A DNA stretch of 64,000 nucleotides from Paenibacillus pasadenensis (GTDB lineage: Bacteria; Bacillota; Bacilli; Paenibacillales; Paenibacillaceae). Both the position numbers and the translations under genes were made by a program. The notes under the pieces are model-generated. The model was not told the DNA's origin, did no database searches, and saw only the letters and a list, made by a program, of their open reading frames with translations. The DNA lies in NCBI RefSeq assembly GCF_023715725.1, contig NZ_JAMBOT010000014.1, forward strand, positions 40,828-104,827, given 5' to 3'. How positions within the stretch are numbered: position 1 is the stretch's first letter; each line of letters starts with the position of its first letter. This document shows positions 1 through 7,895 of this stretch, in pieces.

Positions 1-440
1 GGATAGAGGACGCAGGCCAAAATGCCGCCAGGCCGCAGCAGCTGCAGCGCCGCCTGCATAGCGGGAAGCGTTGTAGCCGGAAGGGTGATGACCGAAGGAT
101 CGGCTCCCGGCAGGTAACCGAGATTGAACATTACCGCTGCCAAACGGCCATGCAGCTCCTGAGGCACCGCATCCGCCAGCTCGCTGTGCGAGCGGAGCAG
201 CAGGCTTGTCCGTTCCGGAAGCTTTCCCTCTGCCGTTAGCGGCTCCAGCCGCTGGCGGGTTCGCAGAATAGCTTCCTGCTGGATGTCAAAGCCGATCAGC
301 GAGCCGCGGGGGCCTACAAGCTCAGCGAGAAAACGGGCGTCCACGCCCGTGCCAAGCGTGGCGTCCACGACGGCGTCGCCGGGCTGTACGCGCTGGCGGA
401 CCCAGCCGTGTGCCATGCCGATGACCGACAGCAGACCCAT
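1..440 (-). CDS. mnmM: tRNA mnm5(s2)U-type methyltransferase YtqB/MnmM (3' end cut by window edge)
   Basis: Class I SAM-dependent methyltransferase of the YtqB family. In Bacillus subtilis this family has been assigned the final methylation of nm5(s2)U to mnm5(s2)U at the tRNA wobble position. The visible part starts with ATG at 440, which overlaps the TGA of the upstream ytqA gene (TGATG), and a GGAGG lies about 7 bases ahead. The N-terminal SAM-binding motif reads VVDATLGTGVDARFLA, followed by an acidic motif GFDIQ and later a FNLGYLPGAD stretch, all typical of this family. The C-terminal part lies beyond base 1. The order ytqA-ytqB with coupled translation matches the Bacillus arrangement and supports the assignment. 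The tRNA role is known from the family, not shown here. Confidence 0.88.
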   Translation of the reverse strand, partial: MGLLSVIGMAHGWVRQRVQPGDAVVDATLGTGVDARFLAELVGPRGSLIGFDIQQEAILRTRQRLEPLTAEGKLPERTSLLLRSHSELADAVPQELHGRLAAVMFNLGYLPGADPSVITLPATTLPAMQAALQLLRPGGILACVLY

Positions 441-1540
441 CAGCTCGTCGCCTCCGGTGAGCAGCCCGTCGTTTCGGCGGCGGCAGCCTTCATAAGCGCC
501 GCGTATTTGGCAGCGGACAGCTTTTTGCCAGGCTTGGTAAGGGCCGGGGCCGAGACGGGCTCCGGCAGAAGTCCTGGCGCCGCGGGCTGCCACAGCCGGC
601 CCTGCCAGGTGCCGCGCCGTTTCAGCTCATCGTCGAAAGCGTTCAAAACCTCCCATTTGCGAAGGCTCCAGGTCGGCCCGATGAGCAGATCGCGCGGCGC
701 GTCGCCGGTCAGGCGATGAACAATCATCTCCGGAGGCAAAAACTCCAGCGTATCTACGACTAGATTAACGTACTCGTCCATTTCGAGGAAGCGCAGCAAG
801 CCGTCCTCATACTGCTTGACCATCGGCGTTTTGCGCATTAAATGAAGCAGATGGATTTTGATGCCTTGAACATCCATTGCAGCAACAGCGCGGCCGGTAT
901 CCAGCATCATCTCATGCGTTTCCTGCGGGAGGCCGTAAATGATATGCGCGCAGACGCGGATGCCCCGCGCCCGCAGGCGGCTAACGGCGTCGAGATAACA
1001 GGCGGTATCATGCGCGCGGTTGATCAGATCCGAGGTTGACTCATGGATGGTCTGCAGACCCATTTCAATCCACAGATACGTGCGTTCGTTAAGCTCCGCC
1101 AAATAATCCACGACATCGTCAGGGAGACAATCGGGACGGGTCGCAATAGACAGACCCACGACGCCGGGCTGCGCAAGAATCGCTTCATAATAGAGGCGCA
1201 GCTCCTCGACAGGGGCATACGTATTCGTATAGGCCTGGAAATAACCGATGTAACGGGCGTCCGGCCATTTTTGATGCTGGCGGTCGCGAATCGTATTAAA
1301 CTGCTGGATCAAATCTTCCCGGCGGCTGCCTGCAAAATCGCCCGAGCCCCGCGCGCTGCAAAACGTGCAGCCGCCGGTTGCGACGGCGCCGTCGCGGTTG
1401 GGACAGGTGAAGCCCGCATCAAGCATGACCTTGAATACTTTGCCGCCGAAATGATCTCTCATCTCGTAATTCCATGTATGAAACCGCTTGTCTCCCCATA
1501 ATAGAGGGGCGTCTGCGGAGGTGATTCGAGGTGTTTCCAT
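440..1540 (-). CDS. mnmL: TIGR01212-family radical SAM protein YtqA/MnmL
   Basis: Radical SAM enzyme of the YtqA family, implicated in Gram-positive bacteria in converting cmnm5U to nm5U in tRNA, the step before YtqB. The chosen ATG at 1540 gives 366 residues and has AAGGAG 7-8 bases upstream; an upstream ATG at 1654 has no comparable site. The iron-sulphur ligands form CPNRDGAVATGGCTFC (CX11CX2C), as expected for this family and unlike the classical CX3CX2C. Further conserved stretches include SIATRPDCL, WIEMGLQT and HIIYGLPQE. The stop codon overlaps the start of ytqB, so the two are translationally coupled. I saw no truncation. Confidence 0.9.
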   Translation of the reverse strand: METPRITSADAPLLWGDKRFHTWNYEMRDHFGGKVFKVMLDAGFTCPNRDGAVATGGCTFCSARGSGDFAGSRREDLIQQFNTIRDRQHQKWPDARYIGYFQAYTNTYAPVEELRLYYEAILAQPGVVGLSIATRPDCLPDDVVDYLAELNERTYLWIEMGLQTIHESTSDLINRAHDTACYLDAVSRLRARGIRVCAHIIYGLPQETHEMMLDTGRAVAAMDVQGIKIHLLHLMRKTPMVKQYEDGLLRFLEMDEYVNLVVDTLEFLPPEMIVHRLTGDAPRDLLIGPTWSLRKWEVLNAFDDELKRRGTWQGRLWQPAAPGLLPEPVSAPALTKPGKKLSAAKYAALMKAAAAETTGCSPEATS

Positions 1541-1888
1541 TGAGGCTCCTTCCTTGCGAGAGCGCCGGAATCGGGAGTTAGGCAAACGCCCAGGCGCAGT
1601 CTTTCTACATCTTATAAGAAATTGCCCGGGAATGCCATCGTTCCAAGGCCGCAAACCGTTCTGGAAAGAGCAGGAAGGCTAATGTTTAACAATAGGACAA
1701 GCTGGTTAAAATAGGGCTTGAAAGCGTTTAATTTAGGCTTGCAATACCTTACATGATGTGTTAAATTAAAAGTGTAGAAAGTCAGTTAAATCAAGGGTTT
1801 TTCATCACTCCAATGCCGCCGTAACCCTGGTTTTCATAAGCGCCTGTATTTTCGGGAAAGCTGTAAAAAATTCCACGAGGTGATGAAT
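1541..1888. other. intergenic region with promoter-like elements and a cre-like site
   Basis: Divergent gap between ytqA (minus) and the small gene at 1889 (plus). It holds a cre-like 14-mer at 1719-1732 and a weak sigma-A-like pair, TTGCAA at 1739-1744 and TTAAAT at 1761-1766 with 16 bases between. I see no other gene; an 88-codon minus-strand frame at 1805-2071 is a shadow of the small plus-strand gene. Confidence 0.4.
1719..1732 (+). promoter_or_regulatory. candidate CcpA cre site
   Basis: TGAAAGCGTTTAAT matches the cre consensus TGWAARCGYTWNCW at 13 of 14 positions. It lies 157 bases upstream of the small gene at 1889 and about 180 bases upstream of ytqA, just before a weak promoter-like pair. 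Whether it works, and on which gene, cannot be told from the sequence. Confidence 0.35.
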
Positions 1889-2083
1889 ATGAACACGGTG
1901 AAAATTCCACAAGGCGATAATAAGGTAACGGTTGAGCTTACGGTTAAGGAATTGATGGCTCTGGCAGGCATTCGCTTCCACGGCAATCACCGCCTTGAGA
2001 TTGAAGCGCGCAAGAAGCTCAATCACGTGCTCTCCGAAACGTACGATCTGGAGAAGCCAATTCCATATCAAATGCTTAACTAG
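1889..2083 (+). CDS. small conserved-looking protein of unknown function (64 aa)
   Basis: A 64-residue protein beginning MNTVKIPQGDNKVTVE and ending in IPYQMLN. The ATG at 1889 was chosen because GAGG at 1877-1880 sits 8 bases upstream; the GTG at 1880 and ATG at 1883 lie inside or too close to that site. The sequence has beta-strand-like alternation (KVTVELTVKELMALAG) followed by a helical, charged stretch. There is no signal peptide, membrane segment or Cys motif. A terminator-like hairpin follows at 2132-2160, so it is probably a single-gene unit. I do not recognise a family and assign no function. Confidence 0.7.
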   Translation: MNTVKIPQGDNKVTVELTVKELMALAGIRFHGNHRLEIEARKKLNHVLSETYDLEKPIPYQMLN

Positions 2084-2131
2084 CAGCCAACAGGTTGGAA
2101 TATAAGGTGTTGCAAGCGGATCCGATGGGCA

Positions 2132-2160
2132 GAGCGCCCGCAGGGGCCGCTTTTTTCTTT
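2132..2160 (+). terminator. probable intrinsic terminator after the small gene
   Basis: An AGCG-CCC stem pairs with GGG-C-CGCT with one bulged C, followed by a T-rich run (ttttttcttt). It separates the small 64-aa gene from trmB. Confidence 0.55.
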
Positions 2161-2251
2161 ACAAGCACGCTTAACTTGGGCACAATAGGACGGAACGATA
2201 GATTAAGATTATGTTTCGCACGGATGCGATTAACTGGAGGATAGCACGAAG

Positions 2252-3025
2252 ATGCGTTTACGAGGTAGAAAAGGAATCCGCGAGGAGCTGGAGGCGTTGC
2301 CGCAGCTAGTTGTACTTGACGCCGCGGAATATAAAGGCAAGTGGAAGGAATTTTTTGGGAACGACAAGCCGATTCACGTAGAACTGGGCATGGGCAAGGG
2401 CAGATTTATCAGCCAGCATAGCGTACTTAATCCTGATGTTAATTTTATCGGCGTTGATATGTACGACGAGCTCATCCGCCGCGCCAGCGAGAAAGCTCTG
2501 CTCGCCCGCGAGGAGCTCGGGCTGGAAGGTTATCCGCCCAATCTCGCCTTGCTGCGCGCTAATATTGAAGGAATCGCAGACATGTTCGCTCCCGGAGAGC
2601 TGGAGCGCATTTACCTGAATTTCAGCGATCCGTGGCCGAAGTCGAAACATGCGCGCCGCCGGTTGTCGCATCCCCGTTTTTTGGAGCAGTATGCGGTTAT
2701 TCTGAACGAAAACGGCGAAATTCATCAAAAAACCGACTCTCGGACGCTGTTTGAGTTCTCGCTCAACAGCTATGCCGAGGTGGAGCTGCAGATGAAGAAT
2801 ATATCGCTGGATCTCCACCGGGATGAAGTGCGCGACGATCTGGTCCTGACGGAATATGAGAGCAAGTTCATCAAGCAGGGGCTTCCGATTCATCGCTGCG
2901 AGGTAGTCGTGGGCGAAGCCGCTCTGGCGGCCTACCGCAAGGAAAAAGCGGACCGCCGCTCCCGCGAAGCCGCCAAAGAGCGCGAGGATATGGAGAAGGC
3001 CAAGCAGCATACTTCGCAAGGATAA
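2252..3025 (+). CDS. trmB: tRNA (guanine-N7-)-methyltransferase TrmB
   Basis: Methylates N7 of G46 in the tRNA variable loop using SAM. ATG at 2252 is preceded by GGAGG about 12 bases upstream. The SAM-binding motif VELGMGKGRF is near residue 48, and the family signature NFSDPWPKSKHARRRL is near residue 122, followed by TDSRTLFEFSL. At 257 residues it is longer than common TrmB proteins (about 215-240); the excess is a highly charged C-terminal tail rich in Lys, Arg and Glu from about residue 228, probably a disordered or RNA-contacting extension. It appears to be transcribed alone, with a terminator at 3047-3092. Confidence 0.95.
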   Translation: MRLRGRKGIREELEALPQLVVLDAAEYKGKWKEFFGNDKPIHVELGMGKGRFISQHSVLNPDVNFIGVDMYDELIRRASEKALLAREELGLEGYPPNLALLRANIEGIADMFAPGELERIYLNFSDPWPKSKHARRRLSHPRFLEQYAVILNENGEIHQKTDSRTLFEFSLNSYAEVELQMKNISLDLHRDEVRDDLVLTEYESKFIKQGLPIHRCEVVVGEAALAAYRKEKADRRSREAAKEREDMEKAKQHTSQG

Positions 3026-3046
3026 GGCTCAAGCCCTGTATAGACA

Positions 3047-3092
3047 GACAGCCCGCAGACCCGTATTGGGCCGGCGGGCTGTCCGCGTTTTA
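3047..3092 (+). terminator. intrinsic terminator of trmB
   Basis: GACAGCCCGC (3047-3056) pairs perfectly with GCGGGCTGTC (3074-3083) and is followed by a short T run. It lies between the convergent trmB and PAP2 genes. Confidence 0.75.
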
Positions 3093-3656
3093 ATTTCCGA
3101 TTAAAAAAATGGATGCTGCGGCGGTCAGCGACCCCAGCAGAGCTCCCGCGCCGACATCGGAGGGGTAATGAAGGCCCAGAAACATCCGGGACCATCCGAC
3201 CGAACCGGCAATGATGACAGCAGCCGCCAGAAATAGCGGAAAAAAAACCGGCAGCTCGGTTGAGGCTGCATGCACAAGCGGCACGATCCAGGCAAAAATC
3301 GCCGTGGTGTGACCGGAAGGAAATGAGGAGTCCTTGAGCAGGCTTTTTCCTGTCCGCACTCCTTCCAGCGCCTGATAAGGCCGCAAGCGCTTCAGCGTGC
3401 GTTTGACGATCGCAACCGGGATGTGGCTGATCACTACAGCAGCCAGGCTTTGCCACCCTGCTGTCTGCCATGCGCCTTCGGCAAAAAGGGCCAGCAAAAT
3501 GGAGGTGCTCAGCGTGAAGGTCGCCCCTCCCATATGCGTGATCGTCGCCAGCCACCGGCGAATGAACGCGTGAAGCCGCAAGTTGACCGGCCCGCGGTTC
3601 AGCCACAATAACAGCCTCCGCTCCTTCGTTCGAAGCCAGCCGATTAATGCGCTCAT
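3090..3656 (-). CDS. PAP2-family membrane phosphatase
   Basis: Integral membrane phosphatase of the PAP2 superfamily (lipid phosphatases, including undecaprenyl pyrophosphate phosphatases). ATG at 3656 gives 188 residues and is preceded by GGGAGG about 7-8 bases upstream, better than an ATG at 3719. The three catalytic motifs are intact: KRTLKRLRP (KX6RP), PSGH, and SRMFLGLHYPSD (SRX5HX3D). Several hydrophobic segments flank them, so the active site should face the outside of the membrane. The substrate cannot be decided; undecaprenyl pyrophosphate recycling is a common role for proteins of this size. It converges on trmB. Confidence 0.88.
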   Translation of the reverse strand: MSALIGWLRTKERRLLLWLNRGPVNLRLHAFIRRWLATITHMGGATFTLSTSILLALFAEGAWQTAGWQSLAAVVISHIPVAIVKRTLKRLRPYQALEGVRTGKSLLKDSSFPSGHTTAIFAWIVPLVHAASTELPVFFPLFLAAAVIIAGSVGWSRMFLGLHYPSDVGAGALLGSLTAAASIFLIGN

Positions 3657-4177
3657 CTGCAATTCCTCCCTCGTGCTCGTACACCTATCATAACCTTGAG
3701 AGCGGAGTCTGAACATCATAACCCATTTTAGGTTGGAATTGTTATCGGAGAATTATGTTTAGGGGCGTTTTACCGGTGCTTTACGATGGTAATGATGGTA
3801 GGAAGGATGTAGTTGCGGGGGAGAATGAGCTTTTCGTTCACCGAATAGACACAAGCGGCGTGTCGGATTAGGGGAACTTTTCGCGTTCGTTGCTCGTTGA
3901 TAAGGACGAAAGCATCAAAATGCCAGCAAATGAATGGAAGATGCGGTTAGCGGCAGTAAATGAGGGTATCCTAGTCGTTAATGGGTGATGCAAGCGTTTT
4001 TCCAGTTGCTATTAGGCAAATGAACCGCTTTTCTGATTTTGACAAAGCCAACGGAACTGTGGAAAATCAGAATGGTTGTTTGGCAACGACCCACACAGCA
4101 AAATACAGAGAGAGAACAAACCCGCTTCACTAAAAGAGAGAATATATTAAAATCGGGGTCTCAAGGGGGCAAGACAA
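3657..4177. other. 520-base intergenic region without a recognisable gene
   Basis: Divergent gap between the PAP2 gene and the glycosyltransferase. I see no credible ORF, RNA gene or repeat. A loosely cre-like stretch around 3989-4003 (TGCAAGCGTTTTTCC) and an isolated TTGACA at about 4038 are present, but no convincing complete promoter pair. Confidence 0.4.
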
Positions 4178-5422
4178 GTGATAGCTAATTCGATTATGGT
4201 TGCACTTCAGATTTTTCTGGCGTTTATAGGGATTTATCAGTTTGTTTTGGCGCTGTTTGGGATTTACAGGAAGAAAAAGATCATTCAGCATCAGCCGCAA
4301 AAATCATTCGCCATTTTGGTGGCTGCTCACAACGAGGAGAAAGTCGTGGGTGCATTGATTGAAAATCTTAAAAATCTTGATTATCCCAAAGAGCTGTACG
4401 ATGTATTTGTTATTTGCGACAACTGTACGGACAATACGGCCGATATCGCCCGCAGTATGGGAGTACATGCCTGCGAACGTTTCAACAACCAGCTCAAGGG
4501 CAAAGGTTTTGCGATTGAATGGATGCTCAAAGAATTGTGGGCAATGCCGAAGCAATACGATGCGATCGTCATGTTTGACGCCGACAATTTGGTGAATACG
4601 GATTTTCTGATTCACATGAACAACGACCTGTGCAACGGACATCAGGTCATACAAGGCTACCTGGATACGAAGAACCCGGATGATTCTTGGGTTACCGCTT
4701 CTTATGGCATCACTTACTGGTACTGTAACCGGCTGTGGCAGCTGTCCCGCAGAAATCTCGGCATGGCGAACTTTCTTGGCGGCACGGGCATGTGCTTTGA
4801 AAGCAAGCTTATGAAGGAGATGGGCTGGGGAGCGACCAGTCTTGTTGAGGATCTTGAGTTTTCCATGCGTTGCGTTCAACGGGGCATTCACCCGGTGCTC
4901 AATTTTGAAGCCAAGGTATACGATGAGAAGCCGGTGACGTTTAAAGCTTCTGCACGCCAACGGCTTCGCTGGATGCAGGGTCACTTTACCGTAGCGAGAC
5001 ACTATTTCCTGCCTCTTCTTTGGGCAAGTATCAAGGAGCGGAACTTCGTCAAGTTTGATGCGGCGCTGTACTCGTTCTCTGTGTATACAACATTCCTTGG
5101 ATTTGTAGGAACCGTTATTATCTGGGCGGATTCCATTTTGCCGGCTGATAATCTGTTTAAGTCGATCTACACGTATTTGCCGATTTGGCTGCCGGCCGTT
5201 GCTCTTGCCGCTGCGGCAATCATGTTTCCGATTGTCATGGTGCTTGAGGGAGTCAAGTCGCGCAAAATGTACACACATCTGCTTTCTATGATCGTGTTCC
5301 AGCTGAGCTGGCTGCCGATTACGTTCTACGCCTTTTTCACGCAAAACAACAAGCAGTGGAGCCATACTCAGCATACTCGCGTCATTCGGTTGGAAGAAGT
5401 TCAAGGCAAACAGGCTTCTTGA
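4178..5422 (+). CDS. membrane-bound family 2 glycosyltransferase
   Basis: Processive-type GT2 enzyme of the BcsA/NodC/IcaA kind, likely transferring a sugar from a nucleotide donor to an extracellular polysaccharide or lipid acceptor. GTG at 4178 has AAGGGGGC about 8 bases upstream; 414 residues. An N-terminal membrane segment (about residues 5-28) is followed by the catalytic domain: AAHNEEKVV, FDADN (DXD-type metal site), GGTGMCFES, LVEDLEFSMR (catalytic ED) and QRLRWMQGH (QXXRW). Three or four membrane segments fill residues 290-400. No synthesis partner (deacetylase, exporter) lies nearby, so the product is unknown. Confidence 0.85.
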   Translation: MIANSIMVALQIFLAFIGIYQFVLALFGIYRKKKIIQHQPQKSFAILVAAHNEEKVVGALIENLKNLDYPKELYDVFVICDNCTDNTADIARSMGVHACERFNNQLKGKGFAIEWMLKELWAMPKQYDAIVMFDADNLVNTDFLIHMNNDLCNGHQVIQGYLDTKNPDDSWVTASYGITYWYCNRLWQLSRRNLGMANFLGGTGMCFESKLMKEMGWGATSLVEDLEFSMRCVQRGIHPVLNFEAKVYDEKPVTFKASARQRLRWMQGHFTVARHYFLPLLWASIKERNFVKFDAALYSFSVYTTFLGFVGTVIIWADSILPADNLFKSIYTYLPIWLPAVALAAAAIMFPIVMVLEGVKSRKMYTHLLSMIVFQLSWLPITFYAFFTQNNKQWSHTQHTRVIRLEEVQGKQAS

Positions 5423-5429
5423 AGACAGG

Positions 5430-5459
5430 TTGACATCAGTAACCTAATCATGGTATATT
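5430..5459 (+). promoter_or_regulatory. sigma-A promoter for infC-rpmI-rplT
   Basis: TTGACA at 5430-5435 and TATATT at 5454-5459, spaced 18 bases, just after the glycosyltransferase stop and upstream of the infC leader. Confidence 0.75.
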
Positions 5460-5465
5460 GCTTTA

Positions 5466-5640
5466 GGTTGTTTAACTAATGGCTTTGAATAGCTATTCGC
5501 ACAAGCAGAAGCACCCGCTTCTCACCTGCCCGATTTTGTCGGCTGGTCTGCGATCGCGCGTTTACCGGTCTTCCTTCTAAGAGGAATAGCATCGGCACAT
5601 ACGGCGTATCACGCGGGTCCTGCTGCAGGACCCGCTTTTG
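5466..5640 (+). promoter_or_regulatory. infC leader RNA (L20-type autoregulatory leader)
   Basis: About 170 bases of untranslated leader between the promoter and infC, ending in a very strong intrinsic terminator: GCGGGTCCTG (5613-5622) against CAGGACCCGC with a T-rich tail. In Bacillota the infC-rpmI-rplT operon is controlled by excess L20 binding its leader and causing early termination. Position, gene order and terminator fit that mechanism. I have not modelled the L20-binding antiterminator fold, so that assignment is inferred from context. Confidence 0.7.
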
Positions 5641-5691
5641 TTTGTTTATAATGCAAATGAAGCAATCAATTCCATTCGGAGGTGGACGGTT

Positions 5692-6207
5692 ATTAGCCGA
5701 GATCATCAAATTAACGACGACATCCGGGCGAGAGAAGTACGCCTGGTCGGACCCGAAAGCGAGCAGCTTGGAATCAAGCCGATTCGCGAAGCTCTGCAGA
5801 TGGCCATTGACGCCAATATGGATCTGGTCAACATTGCTCCTCAAGCGAAACCGCCGGTTTGCCGGATTATGGACTACGGCAAGTTCCGCTATGAGCAGCA
5901 GAAGAAGGATAAGGAAGCCCGCAAAAACCAGAAGACGGTTGATCTGAAGGAAGTGTGGTTCCGCTCCAACATCGACGAGCATGACTATCAGACGAAGCTC
6001 CGCAACGTCATCAAGTTCCTGGGCGAAGGCGACAAGGTGAAAGCCTCGGTCCGTTACCGCGGCCGCGAAATCGCGCATGCTGCAGTCGGCCAGCGCATTC
6101 TGGAGCGCCTGCTTACGGAAGTTAACGATATTTGTAACGTCGAGCGTGTGCCGAAACTGGAAGGACGCAGCATGATCATGATTTTGGCACCGAAGAACAA
6201 CAACTGA
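5692..6207 (+). CDS. infC: translation initiation factor IF-3 (AUU start)
   Basis: IF-3 binds the 30S subunit and enforces correct start-codon selection. The start chosen is ATT at 5692: GGAGGTGG (5678-5685) lies 6 bases ahead and the protein then begins (I)SRDHQINDDIRAREVRL, as IF-3 should. Longer in-frame starts from 5638 would read through the leader terminator tail and this ribosome binding site. AUU starts are the rule for infC because IF-3 discriminates against them and so limits its own synthesis. The 171 residues cover the N domain, a Lys-rich linker (EQQKKDKEARKNQK) and the C domain (VRYRGREIAH, GRSMIMILAPK). First gene of infC-rpmI-rplT. Confidence 0.95.
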   Translation: MSRDHQINDDIRAREVRLVGPESEQLGIKPIREALQMAIDANMDLVNIAPQAKPPVCRIMDYGKFRYEQQKKDKEARKNQKTVDLKEVWFRSNIDEHDYQTKLRNVIKFLGEGDKVKASVRYRGREIAHAAVGQRILERLLTEVNDICNVERVPKLEGRSMIMILAPKNNN

Positions 6208-6235
6208 TCATTCATTATTCAAGGAGGATAAAGAC

Positions 6236-6436
6236 ATGCCTAAGATGAAGACGCACAGCAGTTTGAAAGACCGCTTCAAAATTACGGGAACTGGCAAGGT
6301 TAAGCGTTACAAAGCGTACCGCAACCACCTGCTTTCCCATAAATCCGGCCGCACGAAGCGTGTTCTGGCTACTCAGCCGAACATGGCTGCAGGCGACATT
6401 CGCCGTTTGGCTCAAGGCCTTGCGCAATTGAAATAG
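6236..6436 (+). CDS. rpmI: 50S ribosomal protein L35
   Basis: Sixty-six residue basic protein of the large ribosomal subunit, full length for L35. It begins MPKMKTHSSLKDRFKITGTG and contains HLLSHKSGRTKR. ATG at 6236 has AAGGAGG about 8 bases upstream. It follows infC by 28 bases and precedes rplT by 49, so it is the middle gene of the operon and should respond to L20 control through the upstream leader. Confidence 0.97.
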   Translation: MPKMKTHSSLKDRFKITGTGKVKRYKAYRNHLLSHKSGRTKRVLATQPNMAAGDIRRLAQGLAQLK

Positions 6437-6485
6437 CATTTTATTTCTATCGAATTTTTAATAGAACCTACAGGAGGGTATTATC

Positions 6486-6845
6486 ATGGCAAGAGTAAAA
6501 GGCGGATTCGTTCGCGCCCGTCGCCGCAAACGGATTCTTAAACTCGCAAAAGGTTACTTCGGTTCCAAACACCGCCTATTTAAAACAGCAAAGGAGCAGG
6601 TTAACAAATCCCTGCTTTACGCTTACCGTGACCGTCGTCAACGGAAGCGTGATTTCCGCAAGCTGTGGATCGTTCGGATCAACGCGGCAGCTCGTCAAAA
6701 CGGCCTGTCCTACAGCAAATTCATGTTCGGCCTGAAACAAGCCGGCGTCGAAGTGAACCGTAAGGTTCTTGCCGACCTGGCCGTGAACGACATCAGCTCG
6801 TTCAACAGCCTGGCTAACGTTGCCAAGCAAAAGCTGAACGCTTAG
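6486..6845 (+). CDS. rplT: 50S ribosomal protein L20
   Basis: L20 (119 residues) is needed early in 50S assembly and is also the autogenous repressor of this operon in Bacillota. It begins MARVKGGFVRARRRKR, a typical long basic N-terminal extension that threads into 23S rRNA, followed by AKGYFGSKHRLFK and YRDRRQRKRDFRKLW. The ribosome binding site is AGGAGG before ATG 6486. A strong terminator at 6854-6885 closes the operon. Confidence 0.97.
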   Translation: MARVKGGFVRARRRKRILKLAKGYFGSKHRLFKTAKEQVNKSLLYAYRDRRQRKRDFRKLWIVRINAAARQNGLSYSKFMFGLKQAGVEVNRKVLADLAVNDISSFNSLANVAKQKLNA

Positions 6846-6853
6846 TTATACGA

Positions 6854-6885
6854 GGAAGCCTGCATATGCAGGCTTCCTTTTTTTG
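6854..6885 (+). terminator. intrinsic terminator of infC-rpmI-rplT
   Basis: A perfect 12-base inverted repeat, GGAAGCCTGCAT/ATGCAGGCTTCC, followed by seven or more T residues. Confidence 0.93.
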
Positions 6886-7035
6886 TTTTTAGCCGGATTC
6901 TGTCGTCCTAAATGAAGGCGGAACCTGATTTCCTAAATCCGTCCGGGGCCCGTTTTGTCCGACGCAGGACATCCGTACATGCCGCTCGATGAGAGACTGA
7001 ATATGTTGAGAAGAAAGGGAAAGGAGGAACACAAG

Positions 7036-7413
7036 TTGTCTACAATAACCAGACAGCACGTTCAGTCGTTTGTCGGCCAGCAAGTTCAGGTCAATTTGAG
7101 GGATGGATCTACGATCAGCGGCAAGCTGGAAAGATTCACTAAGGATACTCTTTTTGTAAGGGTAAAGGATGAACCGGGTAAAGCGCGGGTTCGCGCATTT
7201 ATTCTGCCTTTGGCTTTGTTTTCAGTTCTTGCAATCGGCCTTTCGGCAACCGGATGCGGCCCATGCGGCGGCCCCTATGGTCCTGGCCCCTACGGCCCGT
7301 ACGGTCCGGGCCCTTATGGACCGGGTCCTTACGGCCCCGGCGGCTACGGTCCTTATGGACCTGGTCCGGGATGCTGCTCTCCGTACGGCGGAGGAGGCAA
7401 GGGCTTCTACTAA
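7036..7413 (+). CDS. LSm-like domain protein with membrane segment and Gly-Pro-Tyr repeat tail
   Basis: TTG at 7036 with AAGGAGG 8 bases upstream gives 125 residues; the longer in-frame start at 6955 lacks a ribosome binding site. Residues 1-45 (QHVQSFVGQQVQVNLRDG, then SGKLERFTKDTLFVRV) resemble a short Sm-like or YlxS-like beta fold. A hydrophobic stretch (FILPLALFSVLAIGL) ends in SATGCGPCGG, and the last 50 residues are GPYGPGPY-type repeats with Cys pairs. Gly/Pro/Tyr-rich tails with Cys occur in spore coat and surface proteins, so a structural envelope or spore role is possible. I do not recognise the full architecture. There is no obvious terminator before the convergent GNAT gene. Confidence 0.65.
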   Translation: MSTITRQHVQSFVGQQVQVNLRDGSTISGKLERFTKDTLFVRVKDEPGKARVRAFILPLALFSVLAIGLSATGCGPCGGPYGPGPYGPYGPGPYGPGPYGPGGYGPYGPGPGCCSPYGGGGKGFY

Positions 7414-7442
7414 TACGGACGGACGGGGCTGTTGTCTGCTCT

Positions 7443-7895
7443 TCAGAGCGGCTTCGTCCACATCGTAACTTTTAATTCGGGAAAATGGCGCACCGATTCA
7501 TATCCTTCACGGATATAGAATCGGCGTGCTCTCTCGTTGACATCGTCCACATAAAGAACAGACATGACGGAACCTGCGATTCGGCCGCGCTGCTCAGCCA
7601 GTTTCATTAACTCTTTGCCGATGCCATGTTTGCGTGACTGCGGCTGAATGACAAGCATATCGATATGCAGAATTCCTTGCATGAGGCTAAAATGGACAAA
7701 CCCTAATGTTTTGCCGCGTTTGGAGAGAGCTGCAACGATCGTTTCTCCGCTGCGAAGCCGGTCAGGCAAGCCTGCAATGACGGATGCGTCATCTGGATTG
7801 ACCGTATATGACATCGGAATCAGCTCGTTTTGAATGAGTTTTACCAGCTCCGGAAGATCGCTGTTATCCAGCGAGCGATAATAGATTGAGTTCAT
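7443..7895 (-). CDS. GNAT-family N-acetyltransferase
   Basis: Acetyl-CoA-dependent N-acyltransferase of 150 residues, full length for a single GNAT domain. The N-terminal half carries the substrate side; the acetyl-CoA loop is QSRKHGIGKELMKLAE (Q/R-X-X-G-X-G/A motif A), preceded by strand HIDMLVIQP, and the C-terminal part has NERARRFYIREGYES, the usual motif B. ATG at 7895 is preceded by GGCGGG. The substrate is unknown and no neighbour suggests one. It is convergent with the GPY-repeat protein and divergent from the ilv operon. Confidence 0.82.
   Translation of the reverse strand: MNSIYYRSLDNSDLPELVKLIQNELIPMSYTVNPDDASVIAGLPDRLRSGETIVAALSKRGKTLGFVHFSLMQGILHIDMLVIQPQSRKHGIGKELMKLAEQRGRIAGSVMSVLYVDDVNERARRFYIREGYESVRHFPELKVTMWTKPL

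Noticed and set aside
4304..5404. 366-codon minus-strand frame opposite the glycosyltransferase
   Set aside because: Shadow of a gene with clear GT2 catalytic motifs; translated product is Arg/His-rich without any family motif.
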